Source: GCA-1730015 sp964583825 (GTDB lineage Bacteria > Pseudomonadota > Gammaproteobacteria > Granulosicoccales > Granulosicoccaceae). Taken from it: a DNA stretch of 64,000 nt. Shown piece after piece: positions 43,990-52,819 of this stretch. A program made the translations under genes and the position numbers. Where the stretch lies: contig CAZOXM010000010.1 of assembly GCA_964583825.1 (NCBI GenBank), positions 6,494-70,493 on the forward strand. The letters are read 5' to 3'. A model generated the notes under the pieces. That model was not told where the DNA came from. It made no database searches and was given only the letters and a program-made list of their open reading frames with translations. The first letter of the stretch is position 1, and each line of letters starts with the position of its first letter.

Positions 43990-44937
43990 ATGTCGAGAAA
44001 ATTGAAACCCTTGGTGAATGCTGTGCTGGCTGTGACAGTGACGGCATTCGCCGGAATTGCGCAGGCGGACTATCCGGAAAAGCCCGTTGAATTTGTTGTG
44101 CCGTGGCCACCGGGTGATCTGGAAGATGTACTCACCAGAATGATTGCCGAGGACTTTCAGGCAGAATACGGCGTGGCTGCTGCGGTGGTTAACAAGCCCG
44201 GTGGCGGTGGTGGACCGTTCCCTGGTGCCATTGAGGTTGCCAATGCGCCGGCCGATGGTTACACAATTGGCTCTTTTATCATTGCTGTGCCAGTGGTCGG
44301 GCCGCAGATTGGTATTCCTGAGTTAAATCCGGATCCGTTTGTACCGCTGGGTAACTTTCTCACTTATCCGTTCGTTATCGCCGCCTCTAGTGATGCGCCG
44401 TATAAAGACATGGAGGGTCTTGCCAAACACGCCGCACAGAATGACGTTGTACTTGGACATTTTGGAGCACCGCTGGTACCGACACAGGTAACTTTCGGAT
44501 TGTCGAAAGAGATGGGGTTTGCGTTTGCCTCTGATGCAGCCTTTGATGCGCTGGATTGCAACACACTGGCCTCAGGTGATGTCGATGTGATCAATACCAC
44601 CCTGCAATTGATATTGCCCTGTCTCGATAAAGTAACGGTGCTGGCGTCGATCGGCGCAGAACGAATTTCACTAACACCCGATGCACCCACTGTGGCCGAG
44701 CTGGCGCCCGAGTTGAACGTGTCGCTGTGGAACGGATTGTTTGTTCATAAGGACACACCGCAGGACGTGCGGGATAAAATTATTGCTGTCGCACAAAAAA
44801 CCGTGATGTCAGAGCGCGCGCAGAAGCTGGCAGCAGAAACCGGCGCTGCGGTTTACTGGCAGAGTGCTGAGGAAGTCGTTGAGCAGATCAAAACTGACAT
44901 CGACACAATGGCTCGCATTGAAACTATGCTGAAGTAA
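43990..44937 (+). CDS. Tripartite tricarboxylate transporter binding protein (TctC/Bug family)
   Basis: A 315-residue periplasmic receptor. ATG 43990 follows AAAAAGGAG and starts a signal peptide ending AGIAQA. The mature protein begins DYPEKPVEFVVPWPPGDLED, the Bug-family motif with a change at the usual PGG, then NKPGGGGGPFPG. Such proteins bind carboxylates, often aromatic or dicarboxylic acids. First gene of tctCBA. Confidence 0.9.
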   Translation: MSRKLKPLVNAVLAVTVTAFAGIAQADYPEKPVEFVVPWPPGDLEDVLTRMIAEDFQAEYGVAAAVVNKPGGGGGPFPGAIEVANAPADGYTIGSFIIAVPVVGPQIGIPELNPDPFVPLGNFLTYPFVIAASSDAPYKDMEGLAKHAAQNDVVLGHFGAPLVPTQVTFGLSKEMGFAFASDAAFDALDCNTLASGDVDVINTTLQLILPCLDKVTVLASIGAERISLTPDAPTVAELAPELNVSLWNGLFVHKDTPQDVRDKIIAVAQKTVMSERAQKLAAETGAAVYWQSAEEVVEQIKTDIDTMARIETMLK

Positions 44938-45008
44938 TCAATGTTTGGTGCTGAACAGGCCTGGTGATCATCCCGGCCTGTCAGCTATAAATGTTCTGCG
45001 GAGATGCT

Positions 45009-45548
45009 ATGTCACATGTGAAATCGATGCAGGCGTTATTCAAACGTTATCGCCGTCCGGGGGATATTGTATTCGCATGGGTTGCCCTGGCTTTTTCTGT
45101 TTATTTGCTTTTTCATCTGTTTGATCAAACTGCCTATCGGGACGGGGCCAGGCTTTTTGCCCAACCGCGTTTCTGGCCGGCAGTCTCGTTGTGTGCAATG
45201 ACCCTCTTCGCCGCCCTGCATTTGATGGGTTCGGCGTTATCAGAGCGTATTGCCGGGCGCTGGAGGGAAGTGCTGCTTTGGATATCGGCGGTGGAATATG
45301 CGCTGTGGTTCATCGCCTACGCGTTCGTTGTTCCGTATGCAGGCTACCTTCCTGCTACCGTTATTTTTGCGGTGCTGCTGACACTGCGAGCGGGGTACAG
45401 GAGCTTGCCTGCCGCTGGCGCGGCGGTGGTAAGTGCGGTGGTGATTGTGTTGGTATTCAAAACGTTTTTAAAAGTTAATCTACCGGCAGGTAAAGTCTAC
45501 GAGGTGTTGCCGGATGGATTGCGTCAGATCATGTTGACTCACTTCTGA
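45009..45548 (+). CDS. TctB-like small permease subunit
   Basis: A 179-residue membrane protein with four to five helices, between the binding protein and large permease of a TTT transporter. ATG 45009 follows GGAG at good distance. The DUF1468/TctB family is poorly conserved; the call rests on topology, size and position. Confidence 0.85.
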   Translation: MSHVKSMQALFKRYRRPGDIVFAWVALAFSVYLLFHLFDQTAYRDGARLFAQPRFWPAVSLCAMTLFAALHLMGSALSERIAGRWREVLLWISAVEYALWFIAYAFVVPYAGYLPATVIFAVLLTLRAGYRSLPAAGAAVVSAVVIVLVFKTFLKVNLPAGKVYEVLPDGLRQIMLTHF

Positions 45549-45560
45549 GTAACTCTGCCA

Positions 45561-47054
45561 ATGGAAAATCTGATCGCCGGTTTCGACATGCTGCTTCGCT
45601 GGCCAGTCATACTCGCGCTGTTAATCGGATCAATTGGAGGCGTTGTCATCGGCGCGATTCCCGGTGTCGGCCCGGCAGTGGCGATTGCCATTTTGCTGCC
45701 TGCCACCTTTTCACTTGAGCCGCTTGTTGGACTCACGATGTTGTTGGGCATTTATGGTTCCTCTATGTACGGCGGGGCCATACCGGCAGTACTAATCAAC
45801 ACGCCCGGCACCGCCGTTAATGCGCTGACCTCTTACGATGGCTACCCGATGACTGAGCGCGGTGAGGCGCATCGCGCTGTATCGCTCGCCTACAGTGCAT
45901 CCTTTTGGGGCGGCATTTTTGGAATTGCTTGTCTGATATTGTTGTCGCCAGTGCTCGCCCTGATTGCGCCGATGTTTGGCAGTCGAGAGATATTTCTGGC
46001 CGCTACCCTCGGTATTATTCTGGTGATTCTGGCGCATCGCGGACAGATCTTCGCCGCCGGGCTGTTGGCAATGTTCGGAATTTTTTTGCAAACCGTTGGT
46101 CTGGACGCCGTAACTTACACACAGCGCTATACTTTCGGTTTCAGTTTTCTTTCGTCGGGTTTTAACCTGATTGTTGTAGTGTTGGGCCTGTTTGCGTTAA
46201 GTCAGGCATTCCTGTTACTGATAACGGCAGACACTAGTCCAAAGGCGATGCCGGTGACCGGGCGAATGACGACCGGTATAAAGGAATTGTTAAAGCACAA
46301 GCGGGTAGCTACCGTGGCATCCGGCTTTGGTGTTGTGCTTGGCATGATTCCAGGCACGGGGGAATTCACTGCTCAGTTCATGAGTTACACGTATGCGCAA
46401 AAAACGTCGGCAACGCCGGAGGCATTTGGCAACGGCTCGGCGGAAGGTCTGGTCGCATCGGAGGCGGCTAACAACGCTGTGCCCGCCGCTGCAATGATCC
46501 CATTGCTGGCGTTGGGTATTCCCGGTGAGGCGCTGACTGCGATGATGTTGTCAGTTTTCTATGTGCACAATGTGATTCCCGGTCCCCAGCTGTTTCAAAA
46601 TAACATTGATCTTGTCTATGCGCTTTATTTCGCATTGATCGCGCTGAACGTTATTGTTTTAGTGTTTCTGTTGTTTTCCACAAATATTCTCACAAAAGTC
46701 ATTCGAATCCCGACACGTTTTCTCGGGGTGATGATAATGATCTTGTCTTTTGTCGGGGTCTATTCGCTTCGAAATTCACTGACTGACTGTATGATCGCGT
46801 CTGGATTTGGTGTGTTGGGGCTAATACTAAAGCGCCTGAATTTGCCTATTGTTCCGATCATATTGGGGATGGTGCTGGGCGGCATTATGGAAGTAAAACT
46901 GCGTTCCGCGCTGCCACGTTTAAAGACACCAATGGACATGATTGACAGACCCATTGCCTTTATCCTCTTTATGATGATTTTGCTCGTCGTGTTTATACAC
47001 CTGCGAACGCTGGTAAAGGAATGGCGCGGCCGTGCAGCAGGTGCAGATCAGTAA
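45561..47054 (+). CDS. TctA-like large permease subunit
   Basis: A 497-residue membrane protein with about twelve helices. Family motifs: GAIPGVGPAVAIAILLP, YGSSMYGGAIPAVLINTPGT, and GMIPGTGEFTAQFMSY, then ALGIPGEALTAMMLS. Completes a TctCBA transporter with the two preceding genes. Confidence 0.94.
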   Translation: MENLIAGFDMLLRWPVILALLIGSIGGVVIGAIPGVGPAVAIAILLPATFSLEPLVGLTMLLGIYGSSMYGGAIPAVLINTPGTAVNALTSYDGYPMTERGEAHRAVSLAYSASFWGGIFGIACLILLSPVLALIAPMFGSREIFLAATLGIILVILAHRGQIFAAGLLAMFGIFLQTVGLDAVTYTQRYTFGFSFLSSGFNLIVVVLGLFALSQAFLLLITADTSPKAMPVTGRMTTGIKELLKHKRVATVASGFGVVLGMIPGTGEFTAQFMSYTYAQKTSATPEAFGNGSAEGLVASEAANNAVPAAAMIPLLALGIPGEALTAMMLSVFYVHNVIPGPQLFQNNIDLVYALYFALIALNVIVLVFLLFSTNILTKVIRIPTRFLGVMIMILSFVGVYSLRNSLTDCMIASGFGVLGLILKRLNLPIVPIILGMVLGGIMEVKLRSALPRLKTPMDMIDRPIAFILFMMILLVVFIHLRTLVKEWRGRAAGADQ

Positions 47055-47101
47055 CGAACATGATATTCAACTACTAAATCTATAAATTAGGGGCGCATAT
47101 T

Positions 47102-48328
47102 ATGTCTACAAAGACCATTCTTGTTATTGGCACCTATGACACAAAAGATGATGAATTGAATTTCCTCTCATCTGTTATACGTGAGCAGGGCGGCCGTGTT
47201 GTGTCTATGGATGTGTCGGTGCTTGGTGACCCGTCCACGGCGACTGACTATTCAAAACATGATGTGGCGACCGAAGGTGGTAGCAGCATCGAGGCTGCGA
47301 TTGCAACCGATGACGAAAATGCGGCGATGCAAATCATGGCCTTGGGTGCTGCACTGCTGACTGCCCGGTTGTATGCCAAAGGCAGGTTCGATGGCATGAT
47401 TGTGCTGGGCGGCACGATGGGCACCGATCTGGCTCTCGATGTGTGTTCCGCATTACCGCTGGGCGTGCCGAAATACATCGTCTCTACAGTGGCATTTTCT
47501 GCGCTTATTCCCGCAGAGCGTCTGGCAGCGGATACGCAAATGATTCTCTGGGCCGGCGGACTGTTCGGACTGAATTCTATTTGTAAGGCATCACTGAGTC
47601 AGGCGGGTGGTGCGGTGCTTGGTGCTGCGAGATCGGTAGTCAAGCCCGATGAAAACAAACCGCTTATCGGCATGACATCGTTAGGTAAATCAGCGCTCAG
47701 GTATATGGTGACACTGAAGCCGGCTCTGGAGGAACGTGGCTATGAAGTGGCGGTCTTTCATGCCACAGGCATGGGCGGCAGGGCGTTTGAGAACCTCGCG
47801 CAGCAGGGTGCGTTTGCCTGTGTGTTCGATCTGTGCACACAGGAGTTAGGCAACCATATTCACGGTTCAAATATTACGGCGGGTTCAGATCGGTTGACCG
47901 GTGCCGGACTGGTAGGTACGCCACAGATTGTGTCGCCGGGTTGTTATGATCTCGTTGATATTGTTGGCTGGCAGCCTCTGCCGGATAAATGGTCAGGGCA
48001 TCTGACCCACGCCCACAACCGCTTGCTGACATCGATAGTGCTGAACAACGAAGAGCGTCGACAAGTAGCGCGTGCACACTCCGATCAGTTGGCCAAAGCA
48101 ACCGGGCCGGTTGCACTCTTATTGCCGATGCACGGTCTGGGAGAGTGGGATCGCGAGGGTGCTGCCTTGCATGATCAGTCGGGGCTTGACCATTTCATCG
48201 ATGAGCTTGAGGCAACCGTGCCGTCAAACGTTGACTTTCAACGTATCGATGGGCACATAAACGATGCTGTTTTTGTGCAGGCAGCTCTTGATGTGTTTGA
48301 TCAGTGGCGATCTGCGGATTTGGTTTGA
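47102..48328 (+). CDS. Tm-1-like ATP-binding domain protein (UPF0261)
   Basis: A 408-residue protein related to the N-terminal domain of tomato Tm-1. Motifs: ILVIGTYDTKDDELNFL, VLGGTMGTDLALDVCSALPLG, GMTSLGKSALRYM and FHATGMGGRAFE. The metabolic role is not established; members often sit in catabolic clusters next to a TIM-barrel partner, which is missing here. It follows tctA by about 50 bases and its stop overlaps an ATG opening a broken FAH-family fragment. Confidence 0.85.
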   Translation: MSTKTILVIGTYDTKDDELNFLSSVIREQGGRVVSMDVSVLGDPSTATDYSKHDVATEGGSSIEAAIATDDENAAMQIMALGAALLTARLYAKGRFDGMIVLGGTMGTDLALDVCSALPLGVPKYIVSTVAFSALIPAERLAADTQMILWAGGLFGLNSICKASLSQAGGAVLGAARSVVKPDENKPLIGMTSLGKSALRYMVTLKPALEERGYEVAVFHATGMGGRAFENLAQQGAFACVFDLCTQELGNHIHGSNITAGSDRLTGAGLVGTPQIVSPGCYDLVDIVGWQPLPDKWSGHLTHAHNRLLTSIVLNNEERRQVARAHSDQLAKATGPVALLLPMHGLGEWDREGAALHDQSGLDHFIDELEATVPSNVDFQRIDGHINDAVFVQAALDVFDQWRSADLV

Positions 48329-48497
48329 TGACCCTCTACATGAGCTTACAGCCGCGCGGTATTGTCGTGACGGGTGCCTGAGCTGATTTGTCCGGTTACC
48401 TGCAGCCTGGGGATGTCGTCGAGTTGCAGTGGAGGGTATTGGTTTATTGAGCAACGTTGGCGGGGATAAAAACAAGTGGCACGCGATGCGGGATTAG
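48328..48497 (+). pseudogene. Remnant of a fumarylacetoacetate hydrolase family gene (hpaG-like)
   Basis: From ATG 48328 the frame reads MTLYMSLQPRGIVVTGA, then a TGA, then in the same frame SGYLQPGDVVELQ. Shifting one frame continues VEGIGLLSNVGGDKN to a stop at 48497. Intact FAH-family proteins end in just this order: MSLQPGDIIVTGTPxG, LxPGDVVE, VEGIGxLxN. So the last third of an FAH gene survives with a stop and a frameshift. HpaG, the decarboxylase/isomerase of homoprotocatechuate breakdown, belongs to this family, and hpaR, hpaE and hpaD are next door. Confidence 0.7.
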
Positions 48498-48517
48498 TGC
48501 TGGAGTTTCATGCTCTT

Positions 48518-48955
48518 CTAGTTTCGCGCTCCGGGATCCAGTCTGGCCAGCAAATCCAACAGCACTTCATAGTCCTTCTTACCCACAATACGCTGAAATT
48601 CAGCCACAATGTCGGTTGCCTGTGCGGTGTTGTCTGCAATGATTTTTTGACCGGCGGGGGTAATGGTAACGAACTGTCGACGTCGATCTGACTCATCACG
48701 TTTTTGTGTAATCAGGCCTTTTTCGCGCAGTGTGGTTGCAATTCGCGTGAGGCTTGGGAGCAGGAGGCTGGCACGATCTGCCAGGGTCTTGCTATCCAGC
48801 GTGCCGTGTTCCGATAGTACGCGCAATACTCTCCATTGCTGTTCGGTGATGCCTGTGTCTGCAAGCATCTCGCGAATGGGAATCATGACACCTTCGCGGG
48901 CACGCATGAGTGCGATGGGCAAAGAGCGTGCAGTGTCAGGGAGTTTTTTTGTCAT
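48518..48955 (-). CDS. hpaR: MarR family regulator, HpaR type
   Basis: A 145-residue winged-helix repressor. ITEQQWRVLRVLSEHGTLDS and ASLLLPSLTRIATTLREKGL form the DNA-binding part, then KRDESDRRRQFVTITPAG the wing. The N terminus (MTKKLPDTARSLPIALMRAREGVM) matches HpaR, repressor of homoprotocatechuate genes. It is divergent from hpaE, and a 20-base perfect palindrome lies in the shared promoter region. Confidence 0.88.
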   Translation of the reverse strand: MTKKLPDTARSLPIALMRAREGVMIPIREMLADTGITEQQWRVLRVLSEHGTLDSKTLADRASLLLPSLTRIATTLREKGLITQKRDESDRRRQFVTITPAGQKIIADNTAQATDIVAEFQRIVGKKDYEVLLDLLARLDPGARN

Positions 48956-48982
48956 TACGTCTGCAGTTTACTTAACATAGCA

Positions 48983-49002
48983 AATATTAACATGTTAATA
49001 TT
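48983..49002. promoter_or_regulatory. Perfect 20-base palindrome, probable HpaR operator
   Basis: AATATTAACA followed by its exact complement TGTTAATATT. It lies 28 bases from each of the hpaR and hpaE start codons. Its size and symmetry suit a dimeric MarR-family repressor. A related half site, TTAACA, lies at 48972-48977. Confidence 0.72.
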
Positions 49003-49030
49003 GTGTGGTATGCAAGAAGGATAACAAAGT

Positions 49031-50542
49031 ATGAGTGTACTTGATCAAAACATACAAAAGCTCAATGGCTATTTGGTGCGTTTTCGTGAGTCTGGTGTGA
49101 TGAACCGTATTGACGGGCAGGATGTGCCAGGGTCGGGCGGAGTCTTTCAGGCGACCTCACCCGTTGATAAAAGTGCTATTTGCGATGTTGCACATGGCAA
49201 CGCAGAGGACATCGACAGTGCAGCCAAAGCGGCCTCCAGCGCTTTCGCACAATGGCGTGATCTGGCGGCGAAGGAACGACGTGCAATACTCATCAGGGTG
49301 GCAGAAGGTATTGAAGCACGGGCCGATGAAATTGCGCTGTGTGAATGTTGGGACACGGGGCAGGCCTATAAATTCATGTCCAAGGCTGCATTGCGTGGCG
49401 CAGAAAACTTTCGATACTTTGCCGACCAGGTGGTACAGGCGCGAGATGGTCAGCACCTGAAATCACCCACCTTAATGAATATCACAACGCGTGTGCCTAT
49501 AGGGCCTGTGGGTGTTATCACCCCATGGAACACACCGTTTATGTTGTCTACCTGGAAGATTGCACCCGCCCTGGCATCGGGTTGCACGGTGGTGCATAAG
49601 CCTGCAGAGGCGTCGCCGTTAACAGCGCGTTTGTTAGTAGAAATTGCAGAGCAGGCCGGTTTGCCACCCGGCGTTTTAAACACGGTGAATGGCTTTGGTG
49701 AGGGTGCAGGCAAAGCGTTGTGTGAACACCCATTGATAAAAGCCATAGCCTTTGTCGGAGAAAGTAAAACAGGCAGTCAAATAGTGAAGCAGGGCGCTGA
49801 CACATTAAAACGCAATCATTTGGAGTTGGGTGGAAAAAACCCGGTGATTGTATTTGATGATGCCAATCTCGACAGAGCGCTGGATGCTGCGATATTCATG
49901 ATTTATTCCATCAACGGAGAGCGCTGCACGTCGTCTTCGCGCCTGCTGATCCAGGACAGCATTCGCAGCGAGTTTGAAGCCAAACTTATTGAGCGCGTTA
50001 ACAGGATTAAAGTCGGTCATCCACTTGATCCGGCCACCGAAATAGGGCCCCTGGTCACCGAGGAACATTTTAACAAGGTTACCAGCTACTTTAATATCGC
50101 CCGACAGGAAGGTGCTACCGTTGCCGCCGGTGGTGACACCCTTGGCGATGAAGGTTATTTCGTCAAGCCGACATTGTTCACCAATGCCAGTAACGAGATG
50201 CGTATTGCACAGGAAGAGATTTTTGGCCCGGTGCTGACGTCCATTCCCTTTTCACACGAAGAGGAAGCGCTGGAAATCGCGAATGACGTTGCCTATGGTC
50301 TTACCGGTTATGTCTGGACTAATGATCTGACCCGAGCGCTGCGCTTCACCGATAAACTGGAGGCGGGCATGATCTGGGTAAACTCGGAAAATGTACGACA
50401 CCTGCCCACGCCATTCGGTGGGGTAAAAGCCAGTGGGATAGGGCGTGACGGCGGTGACTGGTCGTTCGAGTTCTACATGGAGCAAAAGCATATTGGCTTT
50501 GCGACTGGAGAACACAAAATCACTAAACTTGGAGCAAGCTGA
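49031..50542 (+). CDS. hpaE: 5-carboxymethyl-2-hydroxymuconate semialdehyde dehydrogenase
   Basis: A 503-residue aldehyde dehydrogenase. VGVITPWNTPFMLSTWKIAP, the Glu in HLELGGKNPV and the catalytic Cys in SINGERCTSSSRLLIQ are intact. WVNSENVRHLPTPFGGVKAS near the end matches HpaE rather than generic betaine aldehyde dehydrogenases. It oxidises the semialdehyde made by HpaD. Its stop overlaps the hpaD start. Confidence 0.9.
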   Translation: MSVLDQNIQKLNGYLVRFRESGVMNRIDGQDVPGSGGVFQATSPVDKSAICDVAHGNAEDIDSAAKAASSAFAQWRDLAAKERRAILIRVAEGIEARADEIALCECWDTGQAYKFMSKAALRGAENFRYFADQVVQARDGQHLKSPTLMNITTRVPIGPVGVITPWNTPFMLSTWKIAPALASGCTVVHKPAEASPLTARLLVEIAEQAGLPPGVLNTVNGFGEGAGKALCEHPLIKAIAFVGESKTGSQIVKQGADTLKRNHLELGGKNPVIVFDDANLDRALDAAIFMIYSINGERCTSSSRLLIQDSIRSEFEAKLIERVNRIKVGHPLDPATEIGPLVTEEHFNKVTSYFNIARQEGATVAAGGDTLGDEGYFVKPTLFTNASNEMRIAQEEIFGPVLTSIPFSHEEEALEIANDVAYGLTGYVWTNDLTRALRFTDKLEAGMIWVNSENVRHLPTPFGGVKASGIGRDGGDWSFEFYMEQKHIGFATGEHKITKLGAS

Positions 50543-51525
50543 TGCCGGTGCCAGAGCCCAATCTATACCCCGACTTTAATACCATACGCTTGAGTCACGT
50601 TTGTCTAAACGTGTCGGATCTGGCCGCATCCACTACTTTTTACACCGATATTCTGGGGCTGCAGATCACTGATCAAAGTGATACACACGTATACCTCCGT
50701 GCCATGGAAGAGCGCGGTCATCACTGTGTGATTCTGCAAAAGTCGGATATGCCAGGTACAGTTGAAGTAATGGGCTTTAAAACCTTTGATGAGCAGGATC
50801 TGGACAAGGCCGAGCAGTATTTCTACACCAGGGGCCGGCCAACCCAATGGGTTGAGCGTCCGTATCAGGGGCGTACGCTGTTAACTTCGGACAACATTGG
50901 CATACCGATAGAGTTTTATCACAAGATGGACAGGCTCGAATCGATCCATCAGAAGTACGCGTTATATCGTGGTGTCAAACCATTACGCATAGATCACTTC
51001 AACTGTTTTTCACCCGATGTCGATGCTTCGGTAGCGTTTTACAACGATATCGGGTTCAGAGTGACAGAATACACAGAGGACGAAAAAAGCAAAAAAATCT
51101 GGGCTGCCTGGATGCATCGCAAAGGTGGAGTCCATGATATGGCTTTTACCAACGGTAACGGACCACGCATGCATCATGTTGCGTTCTGGGTGCCAACACC
51201 GCTAAATATTATCGATTTACTTGATCTGATGGCTACCACTGGCTACGTTTCCAATATAGAGCGCGGACCAGGCCGGCACGGTATTTCAAATGCGTTTTTT
51301 CTTTATATACTGGATCCTGACGGACATCGTATTGAGATTTATTGTTCTGATTATCAAACGGTCGATCCCGATTTGGAGCCAATTAAGTGGGATCTGCAAG
51401 ACCCGCAACGACAGACGCTTTGGGGTGCGCCGGCACCGCGGAGCTGGTTTGAACACGGCACTAATTTCGTGGGTGTTGATACAAGGGAAAGCGAAATTGC
51501 CGCAAGCCCGATAATCGCACCTTAA
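50542..51525 (+). CDS. hpaD: 3,4-dihydroxyphenylacetate 2,3-dioxygenase (extradiol, VOC fold)
   Basis: A 327-residue ring-cleaving dioxygenase with two VOC modules. The first starts LSHVCLNVSDLAASTTFYTD; the second has the metal ligands in MHHVAFWVP and HRIEIYCSDY (Glu). The closest recognised type is the Fe/Mn homoprotocatechuate dioxygenase of Brevibacterium and Arthrobacter rather than E. coli HpcB. Coupled to hpaE. Later pathway genes (hpaF, hpaG, hpaH, hpaI) are not intact in this window. Confidence 0.88.
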   Translation: MPVPEPNLYPDFNTIRLSHVCLNVSDLAASTTFYTDILGLQITDQSDTHVYLRAMEERGHHCVILQKSDMPGTVEVMGFKTFDEQDLDKAEQYFYTRGRPTQWVERPYQGRTLLTSDNIGIPIEFYHKMDRLESIHQKYALYRGVKPLRIDHFNCFSPDVDASVAFYNDIGFRVTEYTEDEKSKKIWAAWMHRKGGVHDMAFTNGNGPRMHHVAFWVPTPLNIIDLLDLMATTGYVSNIERGPGRHGISNAFFLYILDPDGHRIEIYCSDYQTVDPDLEPIKWDLQDPQRQTLWGAPAPRSWFEHGTNFVGVDTRESEIAASPIIAP

Positions 51526-51845
51526 GCATAGTGGAAACGGCGTATTCGATGCCTGGCGAAGAAGCGGGCTGAAAAATATTGCCAATGTGATTCTCGGCGG
51601 GAATTAGAATCTTCTATTTTTCTTGTTAGCCAAATACCTGAAGGGAGGCGATGAACTGCGGGTTGCGGTGATGGTATTGTTCGTAGTTCTTGTCGTCGGA
51701 TCTCTGGTTTTATCTTACAAGATCAGCCGGTCGATCAAGGATATCAATCGATGGCAACCATGAGTTGGTTGTTCAATGTTGACCAATGGTGCCAGCCCTG
51801 GGAGTGAATTTGTTGGCGCTGCCTTGTGTGCTACCGAACTTCCTG
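51526..51845 (+). other. Gene remnants downstream of hpaD
   Basis: No complete gene. A frame at 51532-51607 reads SGNGVFDAWRRSGLKNIANV and ends GGN, like the C-terminal end of a lost protein I cannot name. At 51671-51763 a 30-residue frame (MVLFVVLVVGSLVLSYKISR, then SIKDINRW) looks like a membrane segment plus HAMP start of a chemotaxis receptor; it is open upstream to about 51630 but has no partner domains. The region looks like a deletion scar. Confidence 0.4.
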
Positions 51846-52574
51846 CTAAAAAAAAGATGCCCAAGGGCTGTTGATTGGGTGTCTAATATAGGTATCACAC
51901 TGCATATATGTTGAGATCTGTGGTATCGCTTCAAAGTGTTGGATAAAGGCGTAAAGTTCGGAACGATTGGCAGCTGTGATAGCGCCAGGGACCATCTGCG
52001 TCGTTTGCCACAACAATTCGTAGAGTACAAAATCCACCAGTGACAACCGGCGGCCTACAAAAAATTCCGGGTGTTCGCGTTCAGCCAGGTAGGCTTCAAA
52101 CCCATTGAGGTACCGCGGCAGAGTTTGCTTTTTAAAGGTGTCGTAAGCTGCCAGGTATTCTGCCTGCGGTGCATACGCAGTTTTAATTATCTCGTTGCGA
52201 AAATCATACGCTTCATCTTGCAGCACATCGATTTCTGTTTTCTCTGATTCGGAATCCCCATAAAAATCGAAGCGCCTGCCAAGGTAACGTAGAATTGCAT
52301 TGCTTTGCGTTAGTTTTACAGGCGGTGTGGTCCCTTCGTCGATCAGGAAAGGCAGATTTGGAAACGGTACCTGCAGCGTGACACGCACGCTTTCCCAGTC
52401 CTGCTCTTCCTCCGCTTTCCCCATGAGTGTGCCATCCCGAAATACACCGAGCCTCAATTCTGAAAACGGCACCTGGGCGCACACCAGCAGGAATCTGATG
52501 GGCTGCGCAAGGCCACGAATGCCCCAGTAACCCAGCGTGATACTCGCATTGTCTTCGAAGCGTTTTTGCGCCAT
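51846..52574 (-). CDS. Glutathione S-transferase resembling the eukaryotic Mu class
   Basis: A 242-residue GST. The glutathione site LGYWGIRGLAQPIRFLL, then FPNLPFLIDEG, then KLTQSNAILRYLGR follow Mu-class enzymes closely, including the Tyr next to the glutathione thiol. The C-terminal half (LSLVDFVLYELLWQT, then PQISTYMQCDTYIRHPI) also matches Mu-class GSTs, which are typical of animals. It is free-standing and has no visible eukaryotic features such as introns. Confidence 0.82.
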   Translation of the reverse strand: MAQKRFEDNASITLGYWGIRGLAQPIRFLLVCAQVPFSELRLGVFRDGTLMGKAEEEQDWESVRVTLQVPFPNLPFLIDEGTTPPVKLTQSNAILRYLGRRFDFYGDSESEKTEIDVLQDEAYDFRNEIIKTAYAPQAEYLAAYDTFKKQTLPRYLNGFEAYLAEREHPEFFVGRRLSLVDFVLYELLWQTTQMVPGAITAANRSELYAFIQHFEAIPQISTYMQCDTYIRHPINSPWASFF

Positions 52575-52741
52575 GGGTCACCCGGTTAAAGCAGCAGTAG
52601 ATCAATGATACTGGTCGTGCCGCCGCGGGGTTGCGCACAGAGACACAAGCGGTGCATACTGACGCCGGAAGCCGTGAACGGCTTGTTCAATCCGTAACAG
52701 ACGAAACCTGCGTGAACAAAACCCTTTCAACACAAGCAGTC

Positions 52742-52819
52742 ATGGCACGCAATGCGGCGTGGCAGATACTGTGTGTGTGGCAGGGCTTTTTTTATTTTAC
52801 GCGACGGTCAACCGCCTGA
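52742..52819 (+). CDS. Aromatic leader peptide of the DAHP synthase gene
   Basis: A 25-residue frame (MARNAAWQILCVWQGFFYF then TRRSTA) with Trp at 7 and 13 and Phe-Phe-Tyr-Phe at 16-19, six aromatic residues of the three end products of the shikimate pathway. Its stop (52817-52819) lies inside the first of two competing hairpins, and the DAHP synthase starts 88 bases later. This is the layout of a ribosome-mediated attenuator. The ribosome site is weak; an in-frame GTG at 52712 is an alternative start. Confidence 0.7.
   Translation: MARNAAWQILCVWQGFFYFTRRSTA

Noticed and set aside
52669..52684. AAGCCGT-GA-ACGGCTT hairpin before the leader as part of the attenuator
   Set aside because: It lies upstream of the leader ORF and cannot be affected by its translation; it may only end the preceding transcript.
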